Below, piece by piece: positions 36,416-46,470 of a stretch of 64,000 nt of DNA. This DNA comes from Clostridium septicum. Its GTDB lineage: Bacteria; Bacillota; Clostridia; Clostridiales; Clostridiaceae. The position numbers were made by a program, and so were the translations under genes. Numbering within the stretch: position 1 is the stretch's first letter; the number at the start of each line of letters is the position of its first letter. The stretch spans positions 3,224,001-3,288,000 of the forward strand of contig NZ_CP023671.1 of the NCBI RefSeq assembly GCF_003606265.1, read 5' to 3'. The notes beneath the pieces were generated by a model. That model saw only the letters and a list, made by a program, of their open reading frames with translations, did no database searches and was not told the DNA's origin.

Positions 36416-37660
36416 ATGGAGAAGATAAAAAAGTTAACAGGAAAAATTATAATTATAATTTTACTAGGTTTATTCTTAAGTAGTGTGCCTTCTTTTAAAA
36501 CAGTATATGCTCAAAGTGAAGCTAATTTAAATGAAGATACAATAAATAAACAATATGATGAAAATAGTCAAGGAGAAGAACTTCTAAAAGATAAAGAAGT
36601 AGAAGAAAAGCTTAGTGGATTATATAGTTATATAAACAATATGAAATCAGATGTTGAATTAATAAATGAACTAGATCCAGTTGAATATATAAAAAATTAT
36701 ATTAAATCAGGTGATGGGAATTTATCATTAAAAAAAATAGCCCAAGCAGTAACAAGCTTTCTTTTCAAAGAAGTAAAAGTAGTTTTATCTTTAACATTAA
36801 GTATTATAGTTATTTCTATTATTTGTTCATTATTAAAAAATTTACAAAGGTCTTTTTCAAATGAAAATATTTCAAACATAGCCTTTTTTGCGTGCTATGC
36901 ATTATTAATAGTTATATTATCTAAAAGTTTTCTTATTTCTATAGAATTAGCAAAGGATGTAATAATCAAAATATCAGATTTTATGGCAGCATTACTACCA
37001 ATTTTAGTTATGATGCTTGGAACAGCAGGAGGTTTTACGCAAGCAGTAACTATGGATCCTATAATTCTTGGTGCTACATTTATAATTCCAAGAATATACT
37101 TAAATATAATAATCCCTTTGATATTAATGACATTTGTACTTCAGTTTGCAAATAATATATCAACAGAATATAAAATAGATAACCTATGCAAATTAATGAA
37201 ACAAACAATAATAGTGCTTCAAGGTTTTATATTAACAGTGTTTATTGCACTATTAACAATAAGAGGTATAACTTCATCAACTATAGATGCAGTAACTTTA
37301 AAAACAGCCAAATTTGCAGTTGATAATTTTATTCCAATAGTAGGTAAAGCTTTTTCAGACGCTATAGCAACAGTTGCAGGATATTCATTAATAATAAAAA
37401 ATGCAGTTAGTTCTATAGGGTTAATTATAATAGTATTACTAATGATATATCCAATAATTAAATTAGCATTAATTTCTTTAGTTTATAAATTAACAGCAGC
37501 TTTAGTAGAACCAATAGGTGAAAAAAGAATAACTGATTCAATAGCAGCTGCAGGAGATGCGTTAATACTCATAATGTCAACTGTAATATCTGTTAGCATA
37601 ATGTTTTTTATATTAATTGCAATAATGGCATCAGCAGGAAAGTTTGTTATAGGGGGATAG
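36416..37660 (+). CDS. spoIIIAE: Stage III sporulation protein AE
   Basis: About 414 residues. A cleavable signal peptide (LTGKIIIIILLGLFLSSVPS, ending near TVYA) is followed by a hydrophilic region and at least six membrane helices from about residue 120. Conserved LPILVMMLGTAGGFTQAVTMDP and YKLTAALVEPIGEKRITDSIAAAGDA are visible. It is probably the main polytopic channel component of the SpoIIIA apparatus. The junction with spoIIIAD repeats the TATAGGTG-x-TTAATATGGA arrangement seen one gene earlier. Confidence 0.93.
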   Translation: MEKIKKLTGKIIIIILLGLFLSSVPSFKTVYAQSEANLNEDTINKQYDENSQGEELLKDKEVEEKLSGLYSYINNMKSDVELINELDPVEYIKNYIKSGDGNLSLKKIAQAVTSFLFKEVKVVLSLTLSIIVISIICSLLKNLQRSFSNENISNIAFFACYALLIVILSKSFLISIELAKDVIIKISDFMAALLPILVMMLGTAGGFTQAVTMDPIILGATFIIPRIYLNIIIPLILMTFVLQFANNISTEYKIDNLCKLMKQTIIVLQGFILTVFIALLTIRGITSSTIDAVTLKTAKFAVDNFIPIVGKAFSDAIATVAGYSLIIKNAVSSIGLIIIVLLMIYPIIKLALISLVYKLTAALVEPIGEKRITDSIAAAGDALILIMSTVISVSIMFFILIAIMASAGKFVIGG

Positions 37661-37663
37661 AGT

Positions 37664-38245
37664 ATGGATACGTTAAAAAACTTTATAATAACGTTAGTAA
37701 CAATGCTTATACTAATGACAGCCATAGAGCTAATAACACCAGATAACAGTATGAAAAAATATTTAAAATTTGTTTTAGGTTTAATACTAATATCAGTAAT
37801 GCTTACACCGATTATATCTCTAATATCCAAAGGAGAAAAACAAATAACAAATACCATAGCAAAGTATGGAGAAGAATATTCTAATACAGGAGAAAAAATA
37901 GATAAGTATAAAAATGATTCAAGAGAAAAAGCCTTTACTAAAAATATTGAAAAAAATTGTGAAAAGATTTTAAAGGATAAGTTTAAGAATAAAGATTTTA
38001 AAAGTGAAGTTGTTTGTAAAATGGATTTAGAGAATATGACGTGCTCAATAGATAAAGTATCAATAGGAGTAAAGGATGATTCTATAAAAAATGTACAAAA
38101 GATTGAAATAAATACAAAAGATGAATCAAGTGAAGCTTTGGCTTCTGATAATGAAGTAGAAGATGAAGAAGTAATAAAAAAATACTTAAAAGAAGTCTTA
38201 AATGTACATGAAGATAAGATAGAGATATATAGTATTGATAGATAG
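37664..38245 (+). CDS. spoIIIAF: Stage III sporulation protein AF
   Basis: 193 residues. Two N-terminal membrane helices (FIITLVTMLILMTAIELITP and YLKFVLGLILISVMLTPIISL) precede an extracellular alpha/beta domain with a ring-building-motif-like fold (VKDDSIKNVQKIEINTKDE). Third-class ring component of the SpoIIIA complex. It starts 3 bases after spoIIIAE, with GGGGGAT as ribosome site. Confidence 0.9.
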   Translation: MDTLKNFIITLVTMLILMTAIELITPDNSMKKYLKFVLGLILISVMLTPIISLISKGEKQITNTIAKYGEEYSNTGEKIDKYKNDSREKAFTKNIEKNCEKILKDKFKNKDFKSEVVCKMDLENMTCSIDKVSIGVKDDSIKNVQKIEINTKDESSEALASDNEVEDEEVIKKYLKEVLNVHEDKIEIYSIDR

Positions 38246-38255
38246 GAGGGAGAGA

Positions 38256-38864
38256 ATGGGGAAAGATAATTTTAAAAAGGAATTAACCAGTATCTTAAGT
38301 AATCCTAAATTTCTAAATATCGTAAGTATAGCTTTAGTTATTGCCTTTGTTTTACTTGCAATTAGCTTTTTATCTACTAATAGAAAAAAAGAAGCTAAAG
38401 CAACTGATGGTCCAAGTATATCAGAAGCAAATAATAAAGATACATCAAATACACCTAAGGAAATTTTAGATTATGAAGAAGTACAAAAGAAGGAACTTAA
38501 AGAAATATTAACTAAAATGGATGGAGTTGGAGTAGTTGATGTAATGATGTACTTTGAAAGTAGCGAAGTAAAGGTTCCAGCTATTAATGAAAATACGCAA
38601 GTATCTAAAACAGAAGAATCAGACAAAGATGGCGGGAAAAGAGTAAATACTCAAAAAAATGATGGCAGTCAGGTGGTTATGAGTGGAAATGGATCAGAAA
38701 ATGAGCCATTCATTTTAAAAACATATAAACCTAAAATAACAGGTATTGTAATAGTAGCTGAAGGTGCTGACAATAGTAAAATTAAATATGATATACAAAC
38801 AGCAATTTCAAGCTTATATGGAATTTCATTGGATAAAGTTAATGTATATCCTATGAAAAATTAG
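38256..38864 (+). CDS. spoIIIAG: Stage III sporulation protein AG
   Basis: About 202 residues with one membrane helix (FLNIVSIALVIAFVLLAISFL) and a ring-building motif domain: KELKEILTKMDGVGVVDVMMYFESS, then ILKTYKPKITGIVIVAEGA. In Bacillus SpoIIIAG forms a large ring in the intermembrane space. ATG 38256 has AGGAGGGAG upstream; a TTG at 38235 lies within spoIIIAF. Confidence 0.92.
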   Translation: MGKDNFKKELTSILSNPKFLNIVSIALVIAFVLLAISFLSTNRKKEAKATDGPSISEANNKDTSNTPKEILDYEEVQKKELKEILTKMDGVGVVDVMMYFESSEVKVPAINENTQVSKTEESDKDGGKRVNTQKNDGSQVVMSGNGSENEPFILKTYKPKITGIVIVAEGADNSKIKYDIQTAISSLYGISLDKVNVYPMKN

Positions 38865-38902
38865 CATATAATTTAAAAGAAAGTAGATGGGGGGAAATCA
38901 TT

Positions 38903-39466
38903 ATGACAAAAAAACAATTTGGAATTATTTTCACACTAATGGCTCTTATAGTATGTGTAGGAGTATTATCAGCAAAACTAAATAAAAACGGGTTAACTGA
39001 TCCAACAGACTTTAGTCAAGTATTATCAGGGGATACAGTTGCAGATAAGAAAGATGATGGAAATAAGAAGGATGAAAGCAAAAAAGAAGAAAAGAATGAT
39101 AAAAAAGATGAACAAACTTTAAGTACTCAAGATAGTTTTTATAACATAAGAAGTGAAAAAGAACAGCAAGCAGCAGCAACTAAGCAACAATTAAATGCTA
39201 TAATCGCTGATGCAAATACTTCACAACAACAAAAAGATGTAGCAACTAACGAATTAACAGAAAAGACAATGTTAGAAGATAAAGAAGGAAGAATTGAGTT
39301 AAGTATTAAAAACAAAGGATTTGAAGATGCACTATGCTTTATACAAGGAAACAATGTTAGAGTAATAGTTAAAGCAAATGAGGTTTCAGATGCTGATAAC
39401 GCAGTTATTCAAGAAATTGTTGAAGATATTTCATCAATAAGTGATGTAATAATTGAAAAGAAATAA
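38903..39466 (+). CDS. spoIIIAH: Stage III sporulation protein AH
   Basis: 187 residues. An N-terminal anchor helix (FGIIFTLMALIVCVGVLSAKL) and a Lys/Asp-rich linker (about 45-75) lead into a YscJ/FliF-like domain with FEDALCFIQGNNVRVIVKANEV near the end. SpoIIIAH reaches across the space and binds SpoIIQ of the forespore; it is the last gene of the operon. GGGGGGAAATC precedes its ATG. Confidence 0.93.
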   Translation: MTKKQFGIIFTLMALIVCVGVLSAKLNKNGLTDPTDFSQVLSGDTVADKKDDGNKKDESKKEEKNDKKDEQTLSTQDSFYNIRSEKEQQAAATKQQLNAIIADANTSQQQKDVATNELTEKTMLEDKEGRIELSIKNKGFEDALCFIQGNNVRVIVKANEVSDADNAVIQEIVEDISSISDVIIEKK

Positions 39467-39471
39467 TTCCG

Positions 39472-39500
39472 TTGTAATCTAACAATTGGTTTGATATAAT
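39472..39500 (+). promoter_or_regulatory. Sigma-A-like promoter of the Asp23-family gene
   Basis: TTGTAA, a 17-base spacer, TATAAT, then about 55 bases of leader to the ATG. A short complementary pair (GAGTTTTGC...GCAAAACCTC) lies in the leader just ahead of the ribosome site. Confidence 0.65.
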
Positions 39501-39555
39501 AAACATAAGAAAAATGAGTTTTGCTAAATGCAAAACCTCAAGGAGGGTAAAGTGA

Positions 39556-39942
39556 ATGGAAAGTATGAACAATGACACAAACCTTGGAATTGTGAAAATT
39601 TCAGATGAAGTAGTAAGTGTAATAGCTGGGATTGCTGCTAGTGAAATAGAAGGTATAGTTGAAGGGCAGCAAGCCGTTTCTAATAACATATCACATTTAT
39701 TAAAAGGTAAGAAAGCTGTAGGAAGAAATGTTAAAGTTACGTTAGGTGAAGACAGCGCTGTAATAGATTTAAATGTTGCTGTAGAGTATGGAATTAAAAT
39801 ACCAGAAGTGGTTAAGGCTGTACAAGAAAATGTAAAGAAAACTGTAGAAGCAATGACGGGATTAAAAGTAGATTCTGTAAACATAAGTGTTCAAAGCATT
39901 TACTTACCTAAAAAAGAAAAAGAAGAATGTAAGGAAGACTAA
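39556..39942 (+). CDS. Asp23/Gls24 family envelope stress response protein
   Basis: 128 residues. It opens LGIVKISDEVVSVIAGIAAS and includes EIEGIVEGQQAVSN, VKVTLGEDSAVIDLNVAVEYG and IPEVVKAVQENVKKTVEAMT, a complete Asp23 domain (YqhY type). Members are membrane-associated through partners and linked to envelope stress or lipid synthesis; YqhY commonly sits before nusB, as here. The start is ATG behind AAGGAGGG. Confidence 0.92.
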   Translation: MESMNNDTNLGIVKISDEVVSVIAGIAASEIEGIVEGQQAVSNNISHLLKGKKAVGRNVKVTLGEDSAVIDLNVAVEYGIKIPEVVKAVQENVKKTVEAMTGLKVDSVNISVQSIYLPKKEKEECKED

Positions 39943-39945
39943 TTT

Positions 39946-39973
39946 CACCCTCTGACTTTCAGAGGGTGTTTCC
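39946..39973 (+). terminator. Terminator after the Asp23-family gene
   Basis: CACCCTCTGA pairs with TCAGAGGGTG around CTT and is followed by TTTCCTTG. The U-run is short, so partial read-through to nusB is possible. Confidence 0.75.
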
Positions 39974-40066
39974 TTGTGCTTTAAAGAAATTTATTGTAGT
40001 ATATACATGATTAACACATTTTTTATAAGTCAATAATATAAGTATGTAAATACATAGGAGGATAAA

Positions 40067-40471
40067 ATGAATAGAAAGAGATCAAGAGAAATAGCAATGG
40101 AGTTACTTTTTGGAATGACGTTAAGTAAAAATACTCTAGAAGAAACTATAGAAACTTTCAAAGAAGATTATGAAATGAAATTAAAAACCATAGATTTAGA
40201 GTACATAAAAGGTATATTAGAAAAGGTAGAAAAAAACTTAGAAGTAATAGATGAAAAAATAGAAAAATCTTTAACAAATTGGAAAATAGAAAGAATCTCA
40301 AAAGTTAACCTAACTATTTTAAGAATAGCTATAGCAGAAATGATGTTTTTAGAAGATGTTCCAAATAAAGTAGCTATAAATGAAGCTATAGAAGTAACAA
40401 AAAAATATTCAGATGAAAAAAGTGTTGCGTTTATAAATGGAGTACTAGATAAAGCTTTAAAAAGTATATAA
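40067..40471 (+). CDS. nusB: Transcription antitermination factor NusB
   Basis: 134 residues, all-helical. It begins [15 protein letters not shown] and shows [41 protein letters not shown] and [11 protein letters not shown], all NusB hallmarks. It binds boxA RNA with NusE/S10 for rRNA antitermination. AGGAGG lies 6 bases before the ATG. It heads the nusB-folD-xseAB-ispA-dxs-tlyA series. Confidence 0.96.
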   Translation: MNRKRSREIAMELLFGMTLSKNTLEETIETFKEDYEMKLKTIDLEYIKGILEKVEKNLEVIDEKIEKSLTNWKIERISKVNLTILRIAIAEMMFLEDVPNKVAINEAIEVTKKYSDEKSVAFINGVLDKALKSI

Positions 40472-40501
40472 TTAATATTTAGGTGTAAGGGGGTCTTGTT
40501 T

Positions 40502-41350
40502 ATGGGACAAATAATAAATGGTAAAGAAATTGCTTTAAAAGTAAAAGAAAATATTAAAGAGTATATAAATGAGAGAGAAAATAAAGGATTGAAAAGACCT
40601 AAGATAGCATCTATATTAGTTGGTAATGATGGTGGTTCAATTTATTATATGAATAATCAAGAGAAGGTTGCTAATTCATTAAACTGTGATTTTGAAAAGA
40701 TAATTTTAGAAGATACTATAGCAGAAAATAATCTTATAAATATTATAGAAAAGTTAAATAAAGATAAAAGTATTCAAGGTATAATTCTTCAGTTACCTTT
40801 ACCTAAAAATTTCAATGAGAAAAAAGTAATAGCATCTATATCACCTAAAAAGGATATAGATTGTTTAACATACGAAAGTCAAGGTAAACTATATATGGGT
40901 GAAAAAGGATTTTTACCGTGTACACCTAATTCAGTAGTAACTCTATTAGAAAGTTTAAATATAGATTTGCAAGGGTTAGAAGTAGTTGTTCTTGGAAGAA
41001 GTAATATAGTTGGAAAACCAGTTGCACAATTATTATTAAATAAAAATACAACAGTTACAATTTGTCACTCAAAAACTAAAGATTTAAAAAGTGTATGTAA
41101 AAGGGCAGACATACTTATAGTAGCAATAGGTAAACCTAAATTTATAAATAAGAAATACATAAAAGAAGGTGCTATTGTAATAGATGTTGGAACTTCATCA
41201 TTTGAAGGGAAAATAACAGGAGATGTTGATTTTGAAGATGTTATTGATTTAGCATCATTTGTTACACCAGTTCCAGGTGGGGTTGGAGCATTAACAACTA
41301 CATTATTAATAAAAAATGCATGTGAGGCTATGGAAAACAATGAAAATTAA
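40502..41350 (+). CDS. folD: Methylenetetrahydrofolate dehydrogenase / methenyltetrahydrofolate cyclohydrolase FolD
   Basis: About 282 residues. The substrate part has [20 protein letters not shown] and GIILQLPLP, then PKKDIDCLT. The NADP-binding part has [20 protein letters not shown], and the end is [20 protein letters not shown]. It interconverts methylene-, methenyl- and formyl-tetrahydrofolate. ATG 40502 is chosen, 7 bases after AAGGGGG. The catalytic Lys appears as Asn-Gln-Glu-Lys in YMNNQEKVA rather than the usual YVxxKxKA; this region deserves a check by alignment. Confidence 0.93.
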   Translation: MGQIINGKEIALKVKENIKEYINERENKGLKRPKIASILVGNDGGSIYYMNNQEKVANSLNCDFEKIILEDTIAENNLINIIEKLNKDKSIQGIILQLPLPKNFNEKKVIASISPKKDIDCLTYESQGKLYMGEKGFLPCTPNSVVTLLESLNIDLQGLEVVVLGRSNIVGKPVAQLLLNKNTTVTICHSKTKDLKSVCKRADILIVAIGKPKFINKKYIKEGAIVIDVGTSSFEGKITGDVDFEDVIDLASFVTPVPGGVGALTTTLLIKNACEAMENNEN

Positions 41351-42539
41351 GACATTGTCAGTTTCAGAAGTAAATAATTATATAAAGAAAACTTTAGATA
41401 ATGATTTTATTTTAAATAATCTTTCTGTAAAAGGAGAAATTTCTAATTTAAAATACCATACAAGTGGACATATATATTTTTCATTAAAGGATTCTAATGG
41501 TAAACTAAATTGTATAATGTTTAGAAATAGAGCTATAGATTTACATTTTGAATTAGAAGAGGGTATGGAAGTTACTGTTAAATGTAGATGCTCTATTTAT
41601 CCAGGTAATGGTTCACTACAACTTTATATAGAGGATATTGAAAAAGACGGAGTTGGAGAATTATATATAAAGTTTGAAAAGTTAAAAGAAAAATTATTAA
41701 AAGAAGGATATTTTGATGAAGAATATAAAAAGCCAATGCCTTCTATGCCACTAAGGGTAGGAGTTATAACCTCTGAAACAGGCGCTGTTATTAAAGATAT
41801 AATAAATGTTACAAGAAGAAGAAATAAAATGATTGATATAGTTTTATTTCCAGCTAATGTTCAAGGAATTGATGCTTACAAAAGTATAATAAAAGGTTTA
41901 AAATTTTTTAACAATAAAAAAAATGTTGATGTTATAATATTGGGAAGAGGTGGAGGATCTTTAGAAGAACTTTGGAATTTTAATGAAGAGGAATTAGCTA
42001 TTGAAATATTTAAGTCAAATATACCAGTAGTTTCAGCAGTAGGCCATGAGGTAGATTATACAATATCAGATTTTGTAAGTGATTTAAGAGCTGCAACACC
42101 ATCTCAAGCTGCCGAGATAGTAGTTCCAATTGAAAGTGAGATAAAAAATAGTTTAAACAATATAAAAAATAGGTTGGATGAGTTAATAGAAATTAATATT
42201 TTACAAGAAAAGAATAGAATGAAAAATCTAAGTAAAATATTAAATTTAAATAGTCCAATATCTAGGGTTGCAAATAGTTATTTAGAGGTAGATACTCTAA
42301 AAAATAGATTAAACCAAAGTATTGTAAATAAAATTAATAATGAGAAAATAAGAATAGAGTCTTTAAATAATATACTTAAAGCTCATAATCCAATTAATGT
42401 TTTACAAAAGGGGTATTCAATAGTTGAAGACAATGAAGGAAACATTTTGTCATCTAAAGATGATTTAATGGAAGAAAAAGAAATAAGTATGTTATTTAAA
42501 AATGGTTCAGTAACAGGGATATTTGCACCTATAAAATAA
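41340..42539 (+). CDS. xseA: Exodeoxyribonuclease VII large subunit
   Basis: About 399 residues. The OB-fold N-domain has [24 protein letters not shown], and the catalytic core [39 protein letters not shown] and [31 protein letters not shown] coiled-coil C-terminal region follows and [13 protein letters not shown] comes near the end. With XseB it degrades single-stranded DNA to oligonucleotides. ATG 41340 overlaps folD by 11 bases; an ATG 24 bases earlier is also open. Confidence 0.95.
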   Translation: MKIKTLSVSEVNNYIKKTLDNDFILNNLSVKGEISNLKYHTSGHIYFSLKDSNGKLNCIMFRNRAIDLHFELEEGMEVTVKCRCSIYPGNGSLQLYIEDIEKDGVGELYIKFEKLKEKLLKEGYFDEEYKKPMPSMPLRVGVITSETGAVIKDIINVTRRRNKMIDIVLFPANVQGIDAYKSIIKGLKFFNNKKNVDVIILGRGGGSLEELWNFNEEELAIEIFKSNIPVVSAVGHEVDYTISDFVSDLRAATPSQAAEIVVPIESEIKNSLNNIKNRLDELIEINILQEKNRMKNLSKILNLNSPISRVANSYLEVDTLKNRLNQSIVNKINNEKIRIESLNNILKAHNPINVLQKGYSIVEDNEGNILSSKDDLMEEKEISMLFKNGSVTGIFAPIK

Positions 42540-42552
42540 GGAGTTGTATATA

Positions 42553-42774
42553 ATGGCTAAAAAAGAAACTTATAATGAGATGCTAGAAAAACTTCAGGAT
42601 GTTTTGAAAAATTTAGAGGAAAATGAACTGAATTTAGAAGAGTCAATGAAAGAATACGAGGCTGGAGTTAAGCTTATAAATAAATTATATAAAACTTTAA
42701 ACTCATTAGAAGGAAAGCTAATAACAATAAAAGATAATATAGAGGTGGAAACAACAATTGGAAATGAGGATTAG
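42553..42774 (+). CDS. xseB: Exodeoxyribonuclease VII small subunit
   Basis: 73 residues. It shows [36 protein letters not shown] and [10 protein letters not shown], the normal XseB layout. It binds the XseA coiled coil. ATG 42553 follows AAGGAG by 9 bases; a TTG at 42544 would be too close. Its end overlaps ispA by 17 bases. Confidence 0.95.
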   Translation: MAKKETYNEMLEKLQDVLKNLEENELNLEESMKEYEAGVKLINKLYKTLNSLEGKLITIKDNIEVETTIGNED

Positions 42775-43633
42775 TGAATGTAGAAAAGAAATAAATGAAT
42801 ATTTAAGTAGTTATTTTAATAATAAAGGTAGCTATAATAAAATAATATATGATTCAGCTAGTTATAGTTTAAATGTTGGTGGAAAAAGAATAAGACCAAT
42901 ATTGCTATTACTTACATATGGGTTATATAATGGTAGTTATAAAGATGTAATAGAAATGGCTGCGGCATTAGAGATGATTCATACTTATTCATTAATACAC
43001 GATGATTTGCCTTGTATGGATAATGACGATTTAAGAAGAGGAATGCCTACAAACCATAAAAAATTTGGTGAAGATATAGCTGTATTAGCAGGAGATACCC
43101 TTTTAAATGAGGCTATGATTTTAATGATGAATTATTCATTAAATAATGGGGAAAGAGCATTAATAGCAGCTAAAGAAATAGCAGAGGCAGCAGGTGCAGA
43201 AGGCATGATAGGCGGTCAGGTTGTTGATATAATTAATGAAGGGAAAGAAATATCAAAAGAAGAACTTGAATATATGCATTTAAAGAAAACAGGAGAATTA
43301 ATAAGGGTTTCTTTAGTTTCAGGAGCAATTTTAGCTGAGGCACCAAAGAAAGATATAGATATATTAAATGAATTTGGGAAAAAGTTGGGATTAGCTTTTC
43401 AAATAAAAGATGATATATTAGATGAAGTTGGAGATGTAAAAAAACTTGGAAAAAATACCAAAAGTGATAAAAATAATGATAAGTCTAATTTTCTTTCAAT
43501 TTTTGGAATAGATTATTGTAAAAACAAGTGTAAATCTTTAACTGATGAATGTATCTCCTTATTAGATAGTCTTTCTGTAAATGCAAAAATAGTAAAGGAA
43601 CTAACCCTTGAGTTATTAAATAGGGAAAATTAA
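42758..43633 (+). CDS. ispA: Farnesyl/geranyl diphosphate synthase (IspA type)
   Basis: 291 residues. It shows the trans-prenyltransferase motifs [13 protein letters not shown], first Asp-rich motif [17 protein letters not shown] (about 81-97) and second [13 protein letters not shown] (about 218-230). Condenses isopentenyl diphosphate with allylic diphosphates for quinones and undecaprenyl phosphate. The TTG at 42758 has GAGGTGG 9 bases upstream and is the likeliest start; the ATG at 42764 is possible. Placed directly before dxs, the first enzyme of the same pathway. Confidence 0.93.
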   Translation: MEMRISECRKEINEYLSSYFNNKGSYNKIIYDSASYSLNVGGKRIRPILLLLTYGLYNGSYKDVIEMAAALEMIHTYSLIHDDLPCMDNDDLRRGMPTNHKKFGEDIAVLAGDTLLNEAMILMMNYSLNNGERALIAAKEIAEAAGAEGMIGGQVVDIINEGKEISKEELEYMHLKKTGELIRVSLVSGAILAEAPKKDIDILNEFGKKLGLAFQIKDDILDEVGDVKKLGKNTKSDKNNDKSNFLSIFGIDYCKNKCKSLTDECISLLDSLSVNAKIVKELTLELLNREN

Positions 43634-43654
43634 ATAGAGGGAAAGGTTTTAAAC

Positions 43655-45508
43655 ATGGGAAGATTATTAGAAATGATAAAGTCTCCAGAGGATGTAAAAA
43701 AGTTATCTATAGTTGAATTAGAAGTTTTAGCTGGAGAAATAAGAGAATTTTTAATTGATAGTGTATCAAAGACAGGGGGGCATTTAGCTTCAAATCTTGG
43801 AGTTGTAGAGCTTACCCTTAGTTTATTTAGGAACTTAGATTTAAGTGAGGATAAAATTGTTTGGGATGTTGGACATCAAAGTTATGTACATAAAATATTA
43901 ACAGGAAGAAAAGAAGAATTTAAAACTTTAAGACAATTTAAAGGTTTAAGTGGATTTCCTAAGAGATGTGAAAGTAAATATGATGTGTTCCAAACAGGTC
44001 ATAGTAGTACTTCTATATCTTCAGCATTAGGTATGGCAAGAGCTAGAGATATTAAGGGGAATAAAAATAATATTGTAGCAGTTATAGGAGATGGAGCCTT
44101 AACAGGAGGGATGGCATTAGAAGCTTTAAATGATGTTGGATTTAATAAAACAAAGATGATTGTTATTTTAAACGATAATCAAATGTCAATTGCGCATAAT
44201 GTAGGCGGATTATCACAACACCTAAATAATCTTAGAATGGAACCAAGATACAACAAATTAAAATCAGATATAAATTCTACTTTAAATGCTTCTGATACTG
44301 GAAAAAAAGTAGCACATTATATATCAAGATTTAAAGATAGTGTTAAGCAATTTGTAGTTCCATCAATGTTATTTGAAGATATGGGATTAAAGTATATAGG
44401 ACCAATAGATGGTCATAATCTTAAGCTTATGAGTGAAGTTTTAAAAAAGGCAAAGCAAATTGATGAGCCTGTAATTATTCATGTTATGACTAATAAGGGA
44501 AAAGGATATGATTTTGCAGAGCAAAATCCAAATAAATTTCATGGAGTATCTCCATTTGATTTGGAAAGCGGAGAAGCATATACTCATAAGTCAAGAAACT
44601 ATTCAAAAGTATTTGGAGATTCAATGATAAAACTTGCAAAGAAAGATAATAGAGTAGTTGCTATAACAGCTGCTATGCCAGACGGCACAGGATTAAAGGA
44701 ATTTTCTAAAGAGTTTCCAAATAGATTTTTTGATGTAGGAATTGCAGAAGAACATGCAACAACATTAGCAGCAGGTATGGCTAGTGAAGGTTTAAGACCG
44801 GTATTTGCAGTTTATTCAACATTTTTACAAAGGGCATATGATCAAATAATCCATGATGTATGTATACAAAACCTGCCAGTTGTATTTGCTATAGATAGAG
44901 CAGGTATAGTGGGAGAGGATGGAGAAACTCATCAAGGTATTTTTGATTTATCATACTTAAGTCAAATTCCTAATATGAATGTTTTAGCTCCTAAGCAGCT
45001 AGATGATTTAGAGATTATGTTGGAATGGGCTATAAATAGTAATAAGCCTGTGGCAATTAGATACCCTAGAGGTGGAGATTCATACCAAGGATTAAATCCT
45101 ATAAAAGAAATTAAATATTGCAAATGGGAAGAAATTACAAGTGGTGAAAATATAGCTATAATAGCAGTTGGTAAAATGACACAACATGTTATGAAAGCTA
45201 GAGAAATACTTATTGAAAAAGGAATTAATCCTTTAATAATTTCAGCAACTTTTGTAAAACCATTAGATATAGATATGCTAAGTAAACTTGTAGAAAAAAA
45301 ATATAACATAGTGACAGTAGAAGATAATTTAGTTAATGGCGGATTTGGAAGCTATGTTTTATCATATATAAATGGTTTAGGTTTTAATAATAAATTTAAG
45401 GCATTAGGATTTAAAGATGACTTTGTTCCTCATGGAAATGTAGAAATATTATATAGAGAAGAAAAGCTAGATTCAGAGGGGATTGCAGAATCTATTTTGA
45501 AACTTTAA
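43655..45508 (+). CDS. dxs: 1-deoxy-D-xylulose-5-phosphate synthase
   Basis: 617 residues of the transketolase type. It shows [32 protein letters not shown], the thiamine diphosphate motif [17 protein letters not shown] (about 147-163) with [13 protein letters not shown], then [32 protein letters not shown] and [10 protein letters not shown]. Condenses pyruvate and glyceraldehyde 3-phosphate at the entry of the methylerythritol phosphate pathway. The GGGGGG run before GHLASNL is in frame. Starts 21 bp after ispA. Confidence 0.97.
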   Translation: MGRLLEMIKSPEDVKKLSIVELEVLAGEIREFLIDSVSKTGGHLASNLGVVELTLSLFRNLDLSEDKIVWDVGHQSYVHKILTGRKEEFKTLRQFKGLSGFPKRCESKYDVFQTGHSSTSISSALGMARARDIKGNKNNIVAVIGDGALTGGMALEALNDVGFNKTKMIVILNDNQMSIAHNVGGLSQHLNNLRMEPRYNKLKSDINSTLNASDTGKKVAHYISRFKDSVKQFVVPSMLFEDMGLKYIGPIDGHNLKLMSEVLKKAKQIDEPVIIHVMTNKGKGYDFAEQNPNKFHGVSPFDLESGEAYTHKSRNYSKVFGDSMIKLAKKDNRVVAITAAMPDGTGLKEFSKEFPNRFFDVGIAEEHATTLAAGMASEGLRPVFAVYSTFLQRAYDQIIHDVCIQNLPVVFAIDRAGIVGEDGETHQGIFDLSYLSQIPNMNVLAPKQLDDLEIMLEWAINSNKPVAIRYPRGGDSYQGLNPIKEIKYCKWEEITSGENIAIIAVGKMTQHVMKAREILIEKGINPLIISATFVKPLDIDMLSKLVEKKYNIVTVEDNLVNGGFGSYVLSYINGLGFNNKFKALGFKDDFVPHGNVEILYREEKLDSEGIAESILKL

Positions 45509-45524
45509 GATAAAGGAGAGAAAA

Positions 45525-46334
45525 ATGTCAGCAAAGAAGGAAAGGTTAGATATACTTTTAGTTAATAAAGGAATATTTACATCAAGAGAAAGAGCAAAAA
45601 CTAATATAATGGCTGGAAAAATATTTGTAGATGGTCATAGAGTTGACAAAGCTGGGGAAAAAGTTAATATAGATGCAGATATAATTTTTAAAGGTCAAGA
45701 GATTCCTTATGTTAGTAGAGGGGGATTAAAACTTGAAAAGGCAATGAAGGAATTTGATATAAATTTAGAAGAAAGAGTATGCATGGATATAGGAGCTTCC
45801 ACTGGAGGATTTACTGACTGTATGCTACAAAATGGTGCTAGAAAAGTATTTTCAGTTGATGTAGGATATGGTCAATTTGCTTGGAAGCTTAGAACAGATG
45901 ATAGAGTAGTTTGTATGGAGAGAACAAATATAAGATATGTTACTCCAGAAGATATTGGAGAAAAGTTAGACTTTGCTTCTATAGATGTTTCATTTATTTC
46001 TTTAAAAAAAATAATGCCAGCTACTTTAAATTTATTAAAAGATAATGGCGAAGTTGTAGCTTTAATAAAACCTCAATTTGAGGCTGGAAGAGAAAAAGTT
46101 GGGAAAAAAGGTGTTGTTAGAGACATAAATGTTCATAAAGAAGTAGTGACTAACATAGTTGAATTTTTAATCAGTGAAAATATCAATATTATAGGGGTTA
46201 GTTATTCACCAATAAAAGGGCCAGAAGGAAATATTGAATATCTAGTATACTTTACTAAAGATAAAGAAAAAGAAAGTAATTTTACAATGGAAGATATAGA
46301 TAGAGTTGTTGAAGCATCTCATGAAATACTTTAA
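45525..46334 (+). CDS. tlyA: TlyA family rRNA 2'-O-methyltransferase
   Basis: 269 residues. The S4 domain is at about 6-65 (RLDILLVNKGIFTSRERAKTN), and the RrmJ/FtsJ-like methyltransferase follows with VCMDIGASTGGFTDCMLQNGA, DVGYGQFAWKLR, FASIDVSFISL and LIKPQFEAGREKVGKKGVV. TlyA enzymes methylate riboses of 16S and/or 23S rRNA; in some species they are also reported as haemolysins, probably indirectly. It follows dxs closely with AAAGGAGAG. Confidence 0.92.
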   Translation: MSAKKERLDILLVNKGIFTSRERAKTNIMAGKIFVDGHRVDKAGEKVNIDADIIFKGQEIPYVSRGGLKLEKAMKEFDINLEERVCMDIGASTGGFTDCMLQNGARKVFSVDVGYGQFAWKLRTDDRVVCMERTNIRYVTPEDIGEKLDFASIDVSFISLKKIMPATLNLLKDNGEVVALIKPQFEAGREKVGKKGVVRDINVHKEVVTNIVEFLISENINIIGVSYSPIKGPEGNIEYLVYFTKDKEKESNFTMEDIDRVVEASHEIL

Positions 46335-46366
46335 TAGATTATGGTAATATTATAAAATAAAAGTAT

Positions 46367-46402
46367 CTAAAAGCTCCGGAACATAAAGTTTTGGAGTTTT
46401 AC
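46367..46402 (+). terminator. Possible terminator after tlyA
   Basis: AAAAGCTCCGGAAC can pair, with G-U pairs, with GTTTTGGAGTTTT around a short loop, followed by a weak T stretch. It is not a perfect stem, so read-through to nadK is likely. Confidence 0.45.
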
Positions 46403-46470
46403 GTCTATATTTAAATTAAAGATAGAAATAAATACCATTGTTCATTATTCGTTTAACAAGGGGATGGAGT

